Shown: positions 21,383-28,520 of the stretch, piece by piece
Numbering within the stretch: position 1 is the first letter of the stretch
Layout of the letters: each line of letters starts with the position of its first letter
IMG/VR virus record: IMGVR_UViG_3300046516_000835
Coordinates: 1-63,964 of that record
DNA from: a virus
Length of the DNA stretch: 63,964 nt
Direction: 5' to 3' (one strand)
Program-made: the position numbers and the translations under genes
Notes under the pieces: generated by a model
What the model saw: the letters and a program-made list of their open reading frames with translations, nothing else
Database searches by the model: none
What the model was told of the DNA's origin: nothing

Positions 21383-22313
21383 GCTGCACCATCGCCGGCA
21401 CGTGAACTTTAGGACGACCGTGTCCAATGCTGGGATGAGCCAGACCGGGATGCTTCTCCATCCAGTCCTGCACAAACCAGAGTTGACCACAGCCGCCGCC
21501 GATATCATCCTGACCGGCTGGGTCGAAGACGCGCACGTTGAACCCACGCGCGAGAAGCTTCCCGGCGAAATCCTCAGCAAGATCACGCTGATGCTGATTC
21601 CGCGCTGGTAGGCCCTCGTTGCGTTCGCAGATGACAGAGATTGTTGCCTCCCACGTCGAAGGTGTCAGTGCCGCCGCAATCCGGTCTGCGTCAATATCAC
21701 CAGAGTTGTGATCGGCCGCGCAGTAGTTGAAGAATGGACGACGTCCGGTCACGTGTGCCCATCGATCACCGACGACGGCAATTTCCTGAATGGTCAATTT
21801 CTTCTGGAATGGGATGAGTTTGGAGCGCGCCTCATCGGTTGACTCATGAATGGAGAATTGAAGACCGATTGTTGGTATCGCTGCTGAGATAGAGTTGACC
21901 CAACCGTAGTCGATCCTTGGTCCGATTGTAGAGATGAGCAGCCGCGCGTTCGGGTATGCACGATACAGCCGGGGGAGAGCGTCGAGCATACCGCTCCGAT
22001 TGAGCAGCGGCTCTCCCATCGACATAAACATGATCTGGAGCCGCTGAATGTTCGAGACTTCAACCCCGGTATCATGAATGCAGCGCTCGACCTGCTCCAT
22101 GATCTCATCGCCGGTACATGAGCCAACGAAATAGTCACCAGCGCCGCAGAAGCGACAGCCGACGGGGCAACCACTCATCGTCGAACAGCAGATGACTGTT
22201 CTGGACTCGTAGTCTGGATACTTGTAGAGGACAGCCTCGAGAACTGCGTCCTCCTTTGTGAAGACATACTTCTTCACAGTTGTCTCAGCACTCTGGATAA
22301 CTCTCACGTCCAT
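21375..22313 (-). CDS. RlmN/Cfr-like radical SAM enzyme
   Basis: 312 residues from the second ATG (22313), which has GAGGAG at eight bases; the first ATG (22319) is too close to it. CPVGCRFCGAGDYFVG (C-x3-C-x2-C) binds the 4Fe-4S cluster; MFMSMGEPLLN is the GEP SAM motif; LLISTIGPRI and GLQFSIHESTDEARSKLIPF follow as in RlmN; and DDIGGGCGQLWF stands at the place of the conserved C-terminal ACGQL cysteine that forms the methyl-thioether intermediate. RlmN is larger, with an N-terminal RNA-binding part, which is lacking here. The enzyme could methylate C2 or C8 of adenine in rRNA, tRNA or conceivably DNA. Its position heads the modification operon. Confidence 0.75.
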   Translation of the reverse strand: MDVRVIQSAETTVKKYVFTKEDAVLEAVLYKYPDYESRTVICCSTMSGCPVGCRFCGAGDYFVGSCTGDEIMEQVERCIHDTGVEVSNIQRLQIMFMSMGEPLLNRSGMLDALPRLYRAYPNARLLISTIGPRIDYGWVNSISAAIPTIGLQFSIHESTDEARSKLIPFQKKLTIQEIAVVGDRWAHVTGRRPFFNYCAADHNSGDIDADRIAAALTPSTWEATISVICERNEGLPARNQHQRDLAEDFAGKLLARGFNVRVFDPAGQDDIGGGCGQLWFVQDWMEKHPGLAHPSIGHGRPKVHVPAMVQHG

Positions 22314-22368
22314 TTTCATATCTCCTCTGTGGGTGCAGCCTAAAGTATAAACTCAGACGATAGGTACG

Positions 22369-22404
22369 AAAAAGCCCTCGTGCATCTTTCGACGCACGAG
22401 GGCT
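22369..22404 (-). terminator. Rho-independent terminator after family member D
   Basis: AGCCCTCGTGC pairs with GCACGAGGGCT over 11 bp around a 10-nt loop, and on the minus strand it is followed by TTTTT. It separates member D (22428-22757) from the radical SAM gene. Read-through would be needed to transcribe the modification operon, unless it has its own promoter. Confidence 0.85.
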
Positions 22405-22427
22405 CTGTAACGTGATATCGCCGGCGA

Positions 22428-22757
22428 TTAGTCCGTAATCTCGATGAACTTGCGCTTCGGGTCGCTGTCGAACAGGATGTCGCCCGACGTCACGCCAGCG
22501 GCCAACGTCTTCTCGATCGTCATGCCGCCCTTGTAGAGATTGAAGCGGTCGGCCGACGCCGAGTTCGCGCGCTTCGGGTTGTTCTTGGGACCGTAGGGAA
22601 TTCCCTCCTTGTTGCTGCCCATCGTGATCACCGCCGTGAGGGCGTGACCGCCGACCTTGCGCTCGACCTTCTCCTTCGCGGGCTTCGGCTCTTTCGCCGC
22701 TGCGGGCGGCTTCACTTCGGGATTTGTGGGTTCTGCGGCTTTTGCGGCTTTCGCCAT
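22428..22757 (-). CDS. Four-member phage family protein, member D (109 aa)
   Basis: The N-terminal half is Lys/Ala/Pro-rich (AKAAKAAEPTNPEVKPPAAA, then KEPKPAKEKVERK) and probably disordered. The C-terminal half is the shared domain: NNPKRANSASADRFNLYKGG, MTIEKTLAAGVTSGDILFDS and FIEITD, matching the NPKR, R(F/Y)xLY, GMT, GDI..(F/W)D and I-x-I positions of members A-C. It is a single-gene transcription unit with its own promoter-like sequence (22807-22835) and terminator, which predicts strong independent expression. A histone-like or host-takeover role is possible; no known family name. Confidence 0.75.
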   Translation of the reverse strand: MAKAAKAAEPTNPEVKPPAAAKEPKPAKEKVERKVGGHALTAVITMGSNKEGIPYGPKNNPKRANSASADRFNLYKGGMTIEKTLAAGVTSGDILFDSDPKRKFIEITD

Positions 22758-22806
22758 GATACTTCTCCATTCTCTTGGGTTGGACCGTCACTGGTCTGAT
22801 AGACAT

Positions 22807-22835
22807 AACTTACTCCAAGAAAAGGCCCAATGCAA
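22807..22835 (-). promoter_or_regulatory. Putative promoter for member D (TTGCAT, 17 bp, TAAGTT)
   Basis: On the minus strand TTGCAT is followed by 17 bp and TAAGTT, about 50 bases before the ATG at 22757. The same -35 hexamer, TTGCAT, lies before the replication operon at 28142. Confidence 0.5.
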
Positions 22836-22854
22836 GTCCTCGGTCCAAATTATT

Positions 22855-24351
22855 TTACATATCGTACGAGAGACTGGTCCCCGGTGCTACGATGGTCATC
22901 TTCTGCCTTACGCGCGTAGCGGCGACATACCAGACGCGCGCCTCATCCTCCGGATGCAGCCGCATCTCTGCGTGCGTGCGAGGAGCCATGTCCCTCAGGA
23001 TTATCACGTGCTCGGCCTGACCGCCCTTAATCCCATGAATTGTTGAGACTCTGACTCGTGGTTTCCGACGAAGTTTCTCTCCCGCTCGCCGCGCTCTGAT
23101 GATATAGTTCTTCTCATCATCTGGAATGCGGTCCATCGCATCATGCCAGATTGTATCGGTCTGCAGACCGCCCTGACCTCGCAACTGAGCGAGATTAACT
23201 CGCTCATCTGCGGTGAAGTTTGGAAGCTTCTTGTGACCTCTGGCAACGCCGCGACCGCTGGACATGAATTCGTAGACCTTTATCGCCTCGTCGACGCTCA
23301 CTTCAGCTCCTGATCGTAAGGACTCCCACGAGCTGATCGCTTCTATCAGCGATGAGCGGACTGATGGATGGCCGCGGAATTCGTAGACTACACCGTCTCG
23401 CTCTAGACCGCGCATCACGGGTTTTAATATGGAGGCATTACGTCCTAAAATCAGGACGTCTTCGCCTCCATAATCAACGTCCCAAGGCTTCATGACTCGA
23501 ACGACCTCACCTTCTTCAGGGCGAGGTTTCCACTCCTTCTCATGACGATTATGAACACGACCGATGATAAAGTCTGCAACCTGCTGGGCGAGGCGGGGGA
23601 CGCGCCAAGACTGACCGAGCACGCGCGACGATCCCTCCATGTCGATGAAGCTGTCGACATCGGCGCCAGCCCACCGATATATCGCCTGATCATCATCACC
23701 GGCGTAGACCACGCGACGACATCCTGTCGCCAGCAGTTGCACGACCTCATGCTGCCGAAGACTCAAGTCCTGCGTCTCGTCCACAAGCAGCACTTCCAGA
23801 TGAGGATGCCAGCCAGCCTCGACGAATTCCTCCAGCATGTCGGTATAGTCACGTAGATGCCGATCCTTCTTGAACTGCGCCAGACCCCGACTGATCTTAT
23901 CCACCATATCCCACGGGAGCCCATCATCATCCTCGTCATACTGCGCTCTGAGCGAGATACAGCGCACTCGTGCTAGATTCTCCATGAACAGCGCACGGTC
24001 GGCAGGCGAGAAACCGAAGGTAGAACCCTCGTCCGACGCTCTGAACTCGGAGACGTCGTATCCGATCCAGTCGCCGAACTCACGCATCTTCTTACCCTCG
24101 AGCACGTCGCCGTTGGACATGCCCAAGGACCGAAAGCAGATGGCGTGGATTGTGGAGAAGTAGCGGAGTTGGGACTCGGAGAGTCCAAACTTCGCTCGTG
24201 CTCTGTCAGACGCCTCTCGCGCCCCCTTCTTGGTGAATGTGATAAACCCAATCTTCTCCGCTGGCGTCCCGCGCGCCATCTCCTCCTCAACAATCTTGAG
24301 AAGATTTTCTGTCTTTCCAGTTCCAGGAGGACCGTAGATAACCTCAGGCAA
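22855..24351 (-). CDS. UvrD/Rep-like superfamily 1 DNA helicase
   Basis: 498 residues from a TTG start (24351) that has AGGAG nine bases upstream. Walker A GPPGTGKT is at residues 7-14, and KIGFITFTKKGAREASDRAR is motif Ia; LLVDETQDLSLRQHEV is Walker B (DETQ); GDDDQAIYRWAGAD is motif III with its Q; LGQSWRVPRLAQ is motif IV; STIHGIKGGQAEHVIIL and VWYVAATRVRQKM are motifs V and VI. It lacks the large 1B/2B insertions, at about 500 residues against 670-720 in UvrD. It probably unwinds DNA in phage replication or recombination. Confidence 0.9.
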   Translation of the reverse strand: MPEVIYGPPGTGKTENLLKIVEEEMARGTPAEKIGFITFTKKGAREASDRARAKFGLSESQLRYFSTIHAICFRSLGMSNGDVLEGKKMREFGDWIGYDVSEFRASDEGSTFGFSPADRALFMENLARVRCISLRAQYDEDDDGLPWDMVDKISRGLAQFKKDRHLRDYTDMLEEFVEAGWHPHLEVLLVDETQDLSLRQHEVVQLLATGCRRVVYAGDDDQAIYRWAGADVDSFIDMEGSSRVLGQSWRVPRLAQQVADFIIGRVHNRHEKEWKPRPEEGEVVRVMKPWDVDYGGEDVLILGRNASILKPVMRGLERDGVVYEFRGHPSVRSSLIEAISSWESLRSGAEVSVDEAIKVYEFMSSGRGVARGHKKLPNFTADERVNLAQLRGQGGLQTDTIWHDAMDRIPDDEKNYIIRARRAGEKLRRKPRVRVSTIHGIKGGQAEHVIILRDMAPRTHAEMRLHPEDEARVWYVAATRVRQKMTIVAPGTSLSYDM

Positions 24352-24661
24352 GTTTCGCTCCTGCTGCACAGATCGCACCGAGTAGGCTGCTGGGAGGACC
24401 GCGGTCCTGACCGGGAGCCCGATCCTCCCCAAATGTCAACGTGAGCGATGCGAATGTGTGACCCGCCTCGACGAGTTTGCTGACGGCGATACACGCGTCC
24501 GACAGCAGAGCGTCGAAGTCTGAGCCTTGCTTGATATTCCCAGCTCGCGAGTAGAAGCACTCGGCCCATCGCCCTGTATCCGGGTTCTCGTAGAACCCGA
24601 CATCGAACACTCGCCCGCCGTGCTCCACCTTGATGATTAGGCCGTCGCGTCGGTCTCTCAC
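24344..24661 (-). CDS. Hypothetical protein, 105 aa
   Basis: It overlaps the helicase start by 8 bases and begins MRDRRDGLIIKVEHGGRVFD. It shows a compact beta-rich region (VGFYENPDTGRWAECFYSRA) followed by helices (LLSDACIAVSKLVEAGHTF). No family recognised; encoded between the helicase and a small operon protein. Confidence 0.55.
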   Translation of the reverse strand: MRDRRDGLIIKVEHGGRVFDVGFYENPDTGRWAECFYSRAGNIKQGSDFDALLSDACIAVSKLVEAGHTFASLTLTFGEDRAPGQDRGPPSSLLGAICAAGAKLA

Positions 24662-24978
24662 ATTACACCTCTCACGTCGCAGCAGTCGAGTTTCTGGTTA
24701 TGACGATGCACGTACTCCAGATCACGTGCAATCTTACGATCAATTAGTTGATCCAATCTTATCTTCTTCCCAGTTGGGGCATACCCCGCTGCCAATAGAT
24801 CATTGTAGATGTAGGTCGTATAGCAGCGTGTCGTCCATGAACAATGCATGATCGCGAAACAGACAGCGTGTAGAGAACCATCTGGTCTATATGATACAGC
24901 CCTAACGACACGACGATTTTTCTGATTGGTGAGGATATCACCCACCTTGACTCTTCGAGTCCAAGCTGGGCGGATCAT
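24658..24978 (-). CDS. Hypothetical protein, 106 aa
   Basis: ATGA overlaps at both ends. The start (RRVKVGDILTNQKNRRVVRA) is the layout of a small beta barrel often seen in phage proteins, and the C-terminal part is basic (TGKKIRLDQLIDRKIARDLE). Function is unknown; replication operon context. Confidence 0.55.
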   Translation of the reverse strand: MIRPAWTRRVKVGDILTNQKNRRVVRAVSYRPDGSLHAVCFAIMHCSWTTRCYTTYIYNDLLAAGYAPTGKKIRLDQLIDRKIARDLEYVHRHNQKLDCCDVRGVM

Positions 24979-26507
24979 ATTGGTTCCCTCAGACTTGGTG
25001 GCAGCGAGGCTGGCGACATCTTACCATCAAGGTGCCGCTCCTCAACACAGAACGTATTCATCCCCTTACCACGGACGACCATGTACTGATTCCCACCCAT
25101 CTCACGCAGAATAGCTGCGATCTGGTTGCGGCCGAATTCGTCAAACTTATTCCGGATCAAATGGTTGTGTAGATCTTGTAGTCTGAAGTAGTACAGACGC
25201 TTCTCATCATCGAACCACGGCTTCCCCTCAGCTATCTCCTCGCGCGTCTCAGCCCTGTGACGATTGGTCAAGAATTCTTGGAGGAGTTCCAAGAATTGTC
25301 CCTTGACACCAGCCTCTGGAGGTGCCTCTATCTTTATCACCTCTTTCATGAGTGTCCCAATCTGCTGCGCCCACACCTTCTCCGTCAGCATCGAGAAGCA
25401 CAGATACAGGCGCTCAACGCAGACCTTGTGAAATCGACGATACATGATGAGTTCATCGGTACCCAGCTCAATGCGCTGACCGTTGACTGTGAGGAACCAT
25501 ATCGGCGGGTCTGTCTCCAGAACAGACAGACCGGACAGGTTCGGCCACTCCTCTCCCCCGCCTACCCCGAAGCGTCTCGTCTTACAGACTATCGCATTGC
25601 AGTGATTCACGCACGGACTGTCTGAACACTTGTAGTTGTAGTCCTTCTTACGAAGAGACTTGACGACTGCTGCGACCTCCTCCGTATTCAGAGGTGGCTG
25701 CATGAATTTCCGATTGTAGTCCTCTAGAACTCGCTCCCAGTCATCCCCAAACTTCTTCTTGCAGAAAGTTCCGAGTGCGAATAGACCGTTGTTTCGAGTT
25801 CCCTCTGGGAACCCCGAGGTGGTCAGGTGCTGAAGACATGGAGGTCCACCATCCAGACTTTCGTCGTGGGCCGGGGAGGCGGCTACGGTGAGGAACTCAT
25901 TCGGTGACACACGGAGTTTCTCCGCGTAATCGAGGAATTCATCGAGAGTTCTTCCTTGGCCTCCCGGCTTGATACTGTAGCGCGCGGTCTCGTCACCTGC
26001 GAAGTACGGCGCACAGATCCAATTCCCAACGTCACCCTTCTCGCGCAGCACGGTCGTCTGCTTCGGGAATATCTCACAGTCGCCGAAACCCAGTGAAACT
26101 GCGATCTCCCGCAATTTCTCCTGAAGTTCTCCGGCATCTATTGGTTTGCTGAAGAATATGTAGATGTGAGCCCCACCACTCTTAGATCGACACACGACCA
26201 GCGGCAATTTCGCCTTCTCAAGTTGAGTAGCGATCTCACCTAAGTTGATGTCGTAGCGATCTACGTCGATGCAGCCCCACTCGCACACGTCACCGTTCTG
26301 AATAGGGATGATCCCCAGCGGCTTATGCCCTGATAGATGATCGGTCCATATGTCAATGGTGAGTGTTTCGCGAACAGTTCTCGCGGAACTCTTAATTTCC
26401 ATCTTTACGCCGTTCGCGCGCTGTTTTCCTTGCGGAGTCTGGTATGTTCCGTAGGCTTCGGCATAACTCGCGAACAACCGCATCATTCTTGACGCAGCGT
26501 CTGACAT
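24975..26507 (-). CDS. AEP-type DNA primase with PriCT domain
   Basis: 510 residues. The archaeo-eukaryotic primase core spans about 40-200: WGCIDVDRYD gives the catalytic D81 and D83, and CRSKSGGAHIYIFF the S-x-G/H motif with H114; CEIFPKQTTV is the third motif. Residues 235-310 (GTRNNGLFALGTFCKKKFGD; YNRKFMQPPLNTEEVAAVVK) are a PriCT-like domain followed by a Cys/His group (CSDSPCVNHCNAIVC). The C-terminal 200 residues look like a winged-helix DNA-binding region (LIRNKFDEFGRNQIAAILRE). It starts replication with the helicase and polymerase. No helicase domain is fused, in contrast to many phage primases. Confidence 0.85.
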   Translation of the reverse strand: MSDAASRMMRLFASYAEAYGTYQTPQGKQRANGVKMEIKSSARTVRETLTIDIWTDHLSGHKPLGIIPIQNGDVCEWGCIDVDRYDINLGEIATQLEKAKLPLVVCRSKSGGAHIYIFFSKPIDAGELQEKLREIAVSLGFGDCEIFPKQTTVLREKGDVGNWICAPYFAGDETARYSIKPGGQGRTLDEFLDYAEKLRVSPNEFLTVAASPAHDESLDGGPPCLQHLTTSGFPEGTRNNGLFALGTFCKKKFGDDWERVLEDYNRKFMQPPLNTEEVAAVVKSLRKKDYNYKCSDSPCVNHCNAIVCKTRRFGVGGGEEWPNLSGLSVLETDPPIWFLTVNGQRIELGTDELIMYRRFHKVCVERLYLCFSMLTEKVWAQQIGTLMKEVIKIEAPPEAGVKGQFLELLQEFLTNRHRAETREEIAEGKPWFDDEKRLYYFRLQDLHNHLIRNKFDEFGRNQIAAILREMGGNQYMVVRGKGMNTFCVEERHLDGKMSPASLPPSLREPI

Positions 26508-26536
26508 TTTCCAGCCCTAGTGATGAGACTGCCTCG

Positions 26537-26565
26537 GGCCCTCCCCGCGTGGGGCGAGGAGGGCC
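26537..26565 (-). terminator. G+C-rich hairpin between two replication genes
   Basis: GGCCCTCC pairs with GGAGGGCC over 8 bp, and the loop (CCGCGTGGGGCGA) can pair further. There is no T tract, so it may reduce rather than stop transcription into the primase operon. Confidence 0.5.
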
Positions 26566-26596
26566 GTTGGCTTCCGGTATAGAAACAGGAGAGCAA

Positions 26597-27418
26597 CTAG
26601 ACCGGAATATCACCACCAGCGGCAACTGGACCGTCAGAATCAGGCGCCGATGCCTTGACTTCATTACGAGCGCAGGCCATCGCGAATTGCTTGCAGTACG
26701 CACGAAGATTGGGATCGCCGTTGTCGCCCGTGATTGACACGATGTAGCGATACCAGTCGCCAGAGTCATTCTTGTCGTAGACGGTCTTGAGCGTGAAGAC
26801 CTTCTCGTACGCGGGCAGTTGGATCATACGGTTCTGGATCATCGCCTTGCGGGCGCCGATGAGACCCTGAAGTGTCTGTGATGCGCTCAGGTCGGTGGAC
26901 TTCATGCCGATCACAACGTGGGTCCATGATTCTGGAAGAACGCAGTAGTAGTCGTGCGTCAGGACAAGTTCATCGCCGTTGGGTAAGTCGAAGATGTCTC
27001 TGCGCCCCTCCCTCGGCTTTGCACCCATCGCCGCCTTGTTGCAGTCGCGCGGATGTGATCCATGAAATCCACCACCCTGATCCTGCGGTGTCCACTGATT
27101 CCAGATCACTCGCATGAAACATGGGAGAATCGGAAGGCCGTCGCCCTCGGCATCCCACATCTCGCCGGTCAGCGTGTTGAACACGTTGCCGACCTCGAGC
27201 CCGTCGATGAACTTCGGCTCCTTCTTGTTGACCTGCTTGCTGCCCTTCTGAGCGATGGCAATTCGTGGTATGCCACGATCTTCGACATTGTCAGATAGGC
27301 CCGCGCCCTCGACGCCCTCCAACTCGGCCAGTCTTGCCTCGTCGGTAATATCCTCAAAACGGGACGGCAGTGACGCCTTCGGCGCGACTGTCGCTACTTC
27401 CTGCTTTCTTGGTGCCAT
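26597..27418 (-). CDS. Conserved phage protein, candidate single-stranded-DNA-binding
   Basis: The start at 27418 (MAPRKQEVATVAPKASLPSR) is chosen over upstream frames because those run through the ribosome-site region. 273 residues. The core (GIPRIAIAQKGSKQVNKKEP; VGNVFNTLTGEMWDAEGDGL then ILPCFMRVIWNQWTP) and the end (VFTLKTVYDKNDSGDWYRYI) resemble a phage family that lies in replication operons beside the primase. I take it as a ssDNA-binding or annealing-type protein because of its place and abundance of aromatic and basic residues; this is inference, not motif proof. Confidence 0.6.
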   Translation of the reverse strand: MAPRKQEVATVAPKASLPSRFEDITDEARLAELEGVEGAGLSDNVEDRGIPRIAIAQKGSKQVNKKEPKFIDGLEVGNVFNTLTGEMWDAEGDGLPILPCFMRVIWNQWTPQDQGGGFHGSHPRDCNKAAMGAKPREGRRDIFDLPNGDELVLTHDYYCVLPESWTHVVIGMKSTDLSASQTLQGLIGARKAMIQNRMIQLPAYEKVFTLKTVYDKNDSGDWYRYIVSITGDNGDPNLRAYCKQFAMACARNEVKASAPDSDGPVAAGGDIPV

Positions 27419-27426
27419 CGTATTCC

Positions 27427-28023
27427 TCATTTCCTTTGTTTGACTTTGACGATCCACCCGACCGTTGCGCCGAGTGTTTCGAGCGGGAGTGCTTCCCCCT
27501 TCTCGATCTGTTCCTTGACGAATGCCGTCAGGGTATTCCACGGTACGCCCAGAGTCACGACTGCCTCAGGCATTTCGATGTCTCCCTTCTTAGTCTTGCC
27601 GGGAAACTTCAGCTTTGCGACCTCCTTCTTGAGCCACACGGCGACCGCATACATCTTTCGCGGAAACTGCATGGTAAAGGTCGTCTTTATGAGGTCTTCA
27701 TGACCATTATCCGTGAGCCACTGAAACGCAGTCTCGCGCTTCTCTGGCTCCCAGTCTGCTGCAATGTTGGCGTGATAATACGCCTCGCGTACGAGATCGA
27801 CCCCAGATGCCTCCAGGCCAATTCGGTCCTGACCAATCTTGGTCATGTAGTCCGGCAGCTCGCGCATCACCAGCGCCTGACGCCGTTCTTTTCTTTCCTT
27901 GAGTTGTGACTCAAGGGAAGAAATGGCGGTATCTACATCCAGCAGTTCTTGACCTAGCTCGGTCAGAGACCTACTCTCCTCCACCGACGGTGCGTCGGTG
28001 AAGCCTACAATTTCATCATCCAC
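27427..28023 (-). CDS. Conserved phage protein, first gene of replication operon
   Basis: The GTG at 28023 has AACAGGAG upstream, the ribosome site typical of this phage; the longer frame would use the leader hairpin. 198 residues: an N-terminal coiled coil (LGQELLDVDTAISSLESQLKERKERRQ), then LPDYMTKIGQDRIGLEASGV and a helical part with TAFQWLTDNGHEDLIKTTFT. The end contains VPWNTLTAFVKEQIEKGEALP, a motif I have seen in phage proteins of unknown function next to ssDNA-binding-like proteins. It likely acts with the protein encoded next. Confidence 0.6.
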   Translation of the reverse strand: MDDEIVGFTDAPSVEESRSLTELGQELLDVDTAISSLESQLKERKERRQALVMRELPDYMTKIGQDRIGLEASGVDLVREAYYHANIAADWEPEKRETAFQWLTDNGHEDLIKTTFTMQFPRKMYAVAVWLKKEVAKLKFPGKTKKGDIEMPEAVVTLGVPWNTLTAFVKEQIEKGEALPLETLGATVGWIVKVKQRK

Positions 28024-28043
28024 GGTAGTCTCCTGTTTTCGGC

Positions 28044-28106
28044 TGCACCGTCCCCCATTCATGCGAACGGGCTGTCCATCTGAATGAGCGTAGTGGGGAC
28101 GGTGCA
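28044..28106 (-). promoter_or_regulatory. Leader stem-loop of the replication operon
   Basis: TGCACCGTCCCC (28044-28055) pairs with GGGGACGGTGCA (28095-28106), 12 bp, and CATTCA/TGAATG (28056-28061/28081-28086) extends the stem inside. It falls between the putative promoter and the GTG start at 28023, so it would be part of the 5' untranslated mRNA. A stabiliser or an autoregulatory binding site is plausible. Confidence 0.55.
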
Positions 28107-28112
28107 ACCAGC

Positions 28113-28142
28113 ACTATGCACTCCGACGCCGGGGGAATGCAA
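28113..28142 (-). promoter_or_regulatory. Putative promoter of the replication operon (TTGCAT, 18 bp, CATAGT)
   Basis: TTGCAT on the minus strand (28142-28137) is followed after 18 bp by CATAGT (28118-28113). The same -35 sequence serves member D. The -10 match is only four of six. Confidence 0.4.
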
Positions 28143-28194
28143 CAGTTCGACAACACCTTCATCGTGAAGCGGCGCAATATCCTATGGCCCTTTA

Positions 28195-28256
28195 CGCGCG
28201 AGCGCCCGCGAGGCAAAAAATTTTTCAGAATACCTGAAACAAAAGTAAAGGGGATA
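28195..28256 (+). repeat. 62-bp element R1, inverted partner of 59285-59346
   Basis: CGCGCGAGCGCCCGCGAGGC then an A-tract/T-tract junction at one end and AAGTAAAGGGGATA at the other are identical to the reverse complement of 59285-59346; overall 50 of 62 bases match with no gap. The centre is divergent. Mismatches do not concentrate at third codon positions of the frame common to both, so this is a DNA element rather than a shared peptide. Confidence 0.8.
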
Positions 28257-28293
28257 TTGGTTCTCGTAAGTCACTGTAAACACGGGAGAAATA

Positions 28294-28325
28294 CATTTTA
28301 CATTGACTATCCCATTTTACATTGA
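28294..28325 (+). repeat. Tandem 13-bp repeats CATTTTACATTGA
   Basis: Two identical copies (28294-28306, 28313-28325) at a 19-bp pitch, about 40 bases from R1. They could be operator or iteron-like sites. The other R region has a doubled TTTGGAAACA at comparable distance. Confidence 0.65.
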
Positions 28326-28396
28326 AACTCAGTTTACCCCCGCGCGCGAGTGTTTTTGTAATTTTGAAGATAAAAACCTATATCGTGTATGTTTTG

Positions 28397-28440
28397 GACA
28401 AAAACCCGCCCTGTAGGGAGGCCGCACAGTCTCGTTTGAA
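28397..28440. repeat. 44-bp imperfect repeat (other copy 10793-10836)
   Basis: 34 of 44 bases match 10793-10836. On the minus strand it reads as a G+C-rich hairpin plus GTTTTTGTCC, a possible terminator for transcripts coming through the helicase gene from the structural block. Confidence 0.6.
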
Positions 28441-28520
28441 GGTTGGCTGACACCTAGCTACCCCGCTTGCGCCTGAGGTTGCTGGATATTACACTGTCCA
28501 GGATCAAACAGGAGCACCCA

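Larger units (their letters stand above)
28024..28520. other. Divergent regulatory region between replication operon and SNF2 helicase
   Basis: These 497 bases contain no gene I accept. In order they hold the operon's ribosome site, a leader stem-loop (28044-28106), a promoter-like pair (28113-28142), the 62-bp element R1 (28195-28256), two copies of CATTTTACATTGA (28294-28306, 28313-28325), an A+T-rich stretch with a CGCGCGCG tract (28337-28395) and the 44-bp repeat (28397-28440). It is a strong candidate for an origin or master control region. Confidence 0.65.

Noticed and set aside
24385-24400. Perfect palindrome AGGACCGCGGTCCT
   Set aside because: It is a single palindrome inside a coding region without neighbours of the same type; it may be chance or a restriction-type site and was not counted as a hairpin with a loop.
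28116-28325. Small open frame sharing the peptide ARERPRGK..FF...VKGI with 59204-59461
   Set aside because: Both frames lie in divergent intergenic DNA without ribosome sites, and mismatches between them are not enriched at third codon positions. A conserved DNA element (R1/R2) explains the similarity better.
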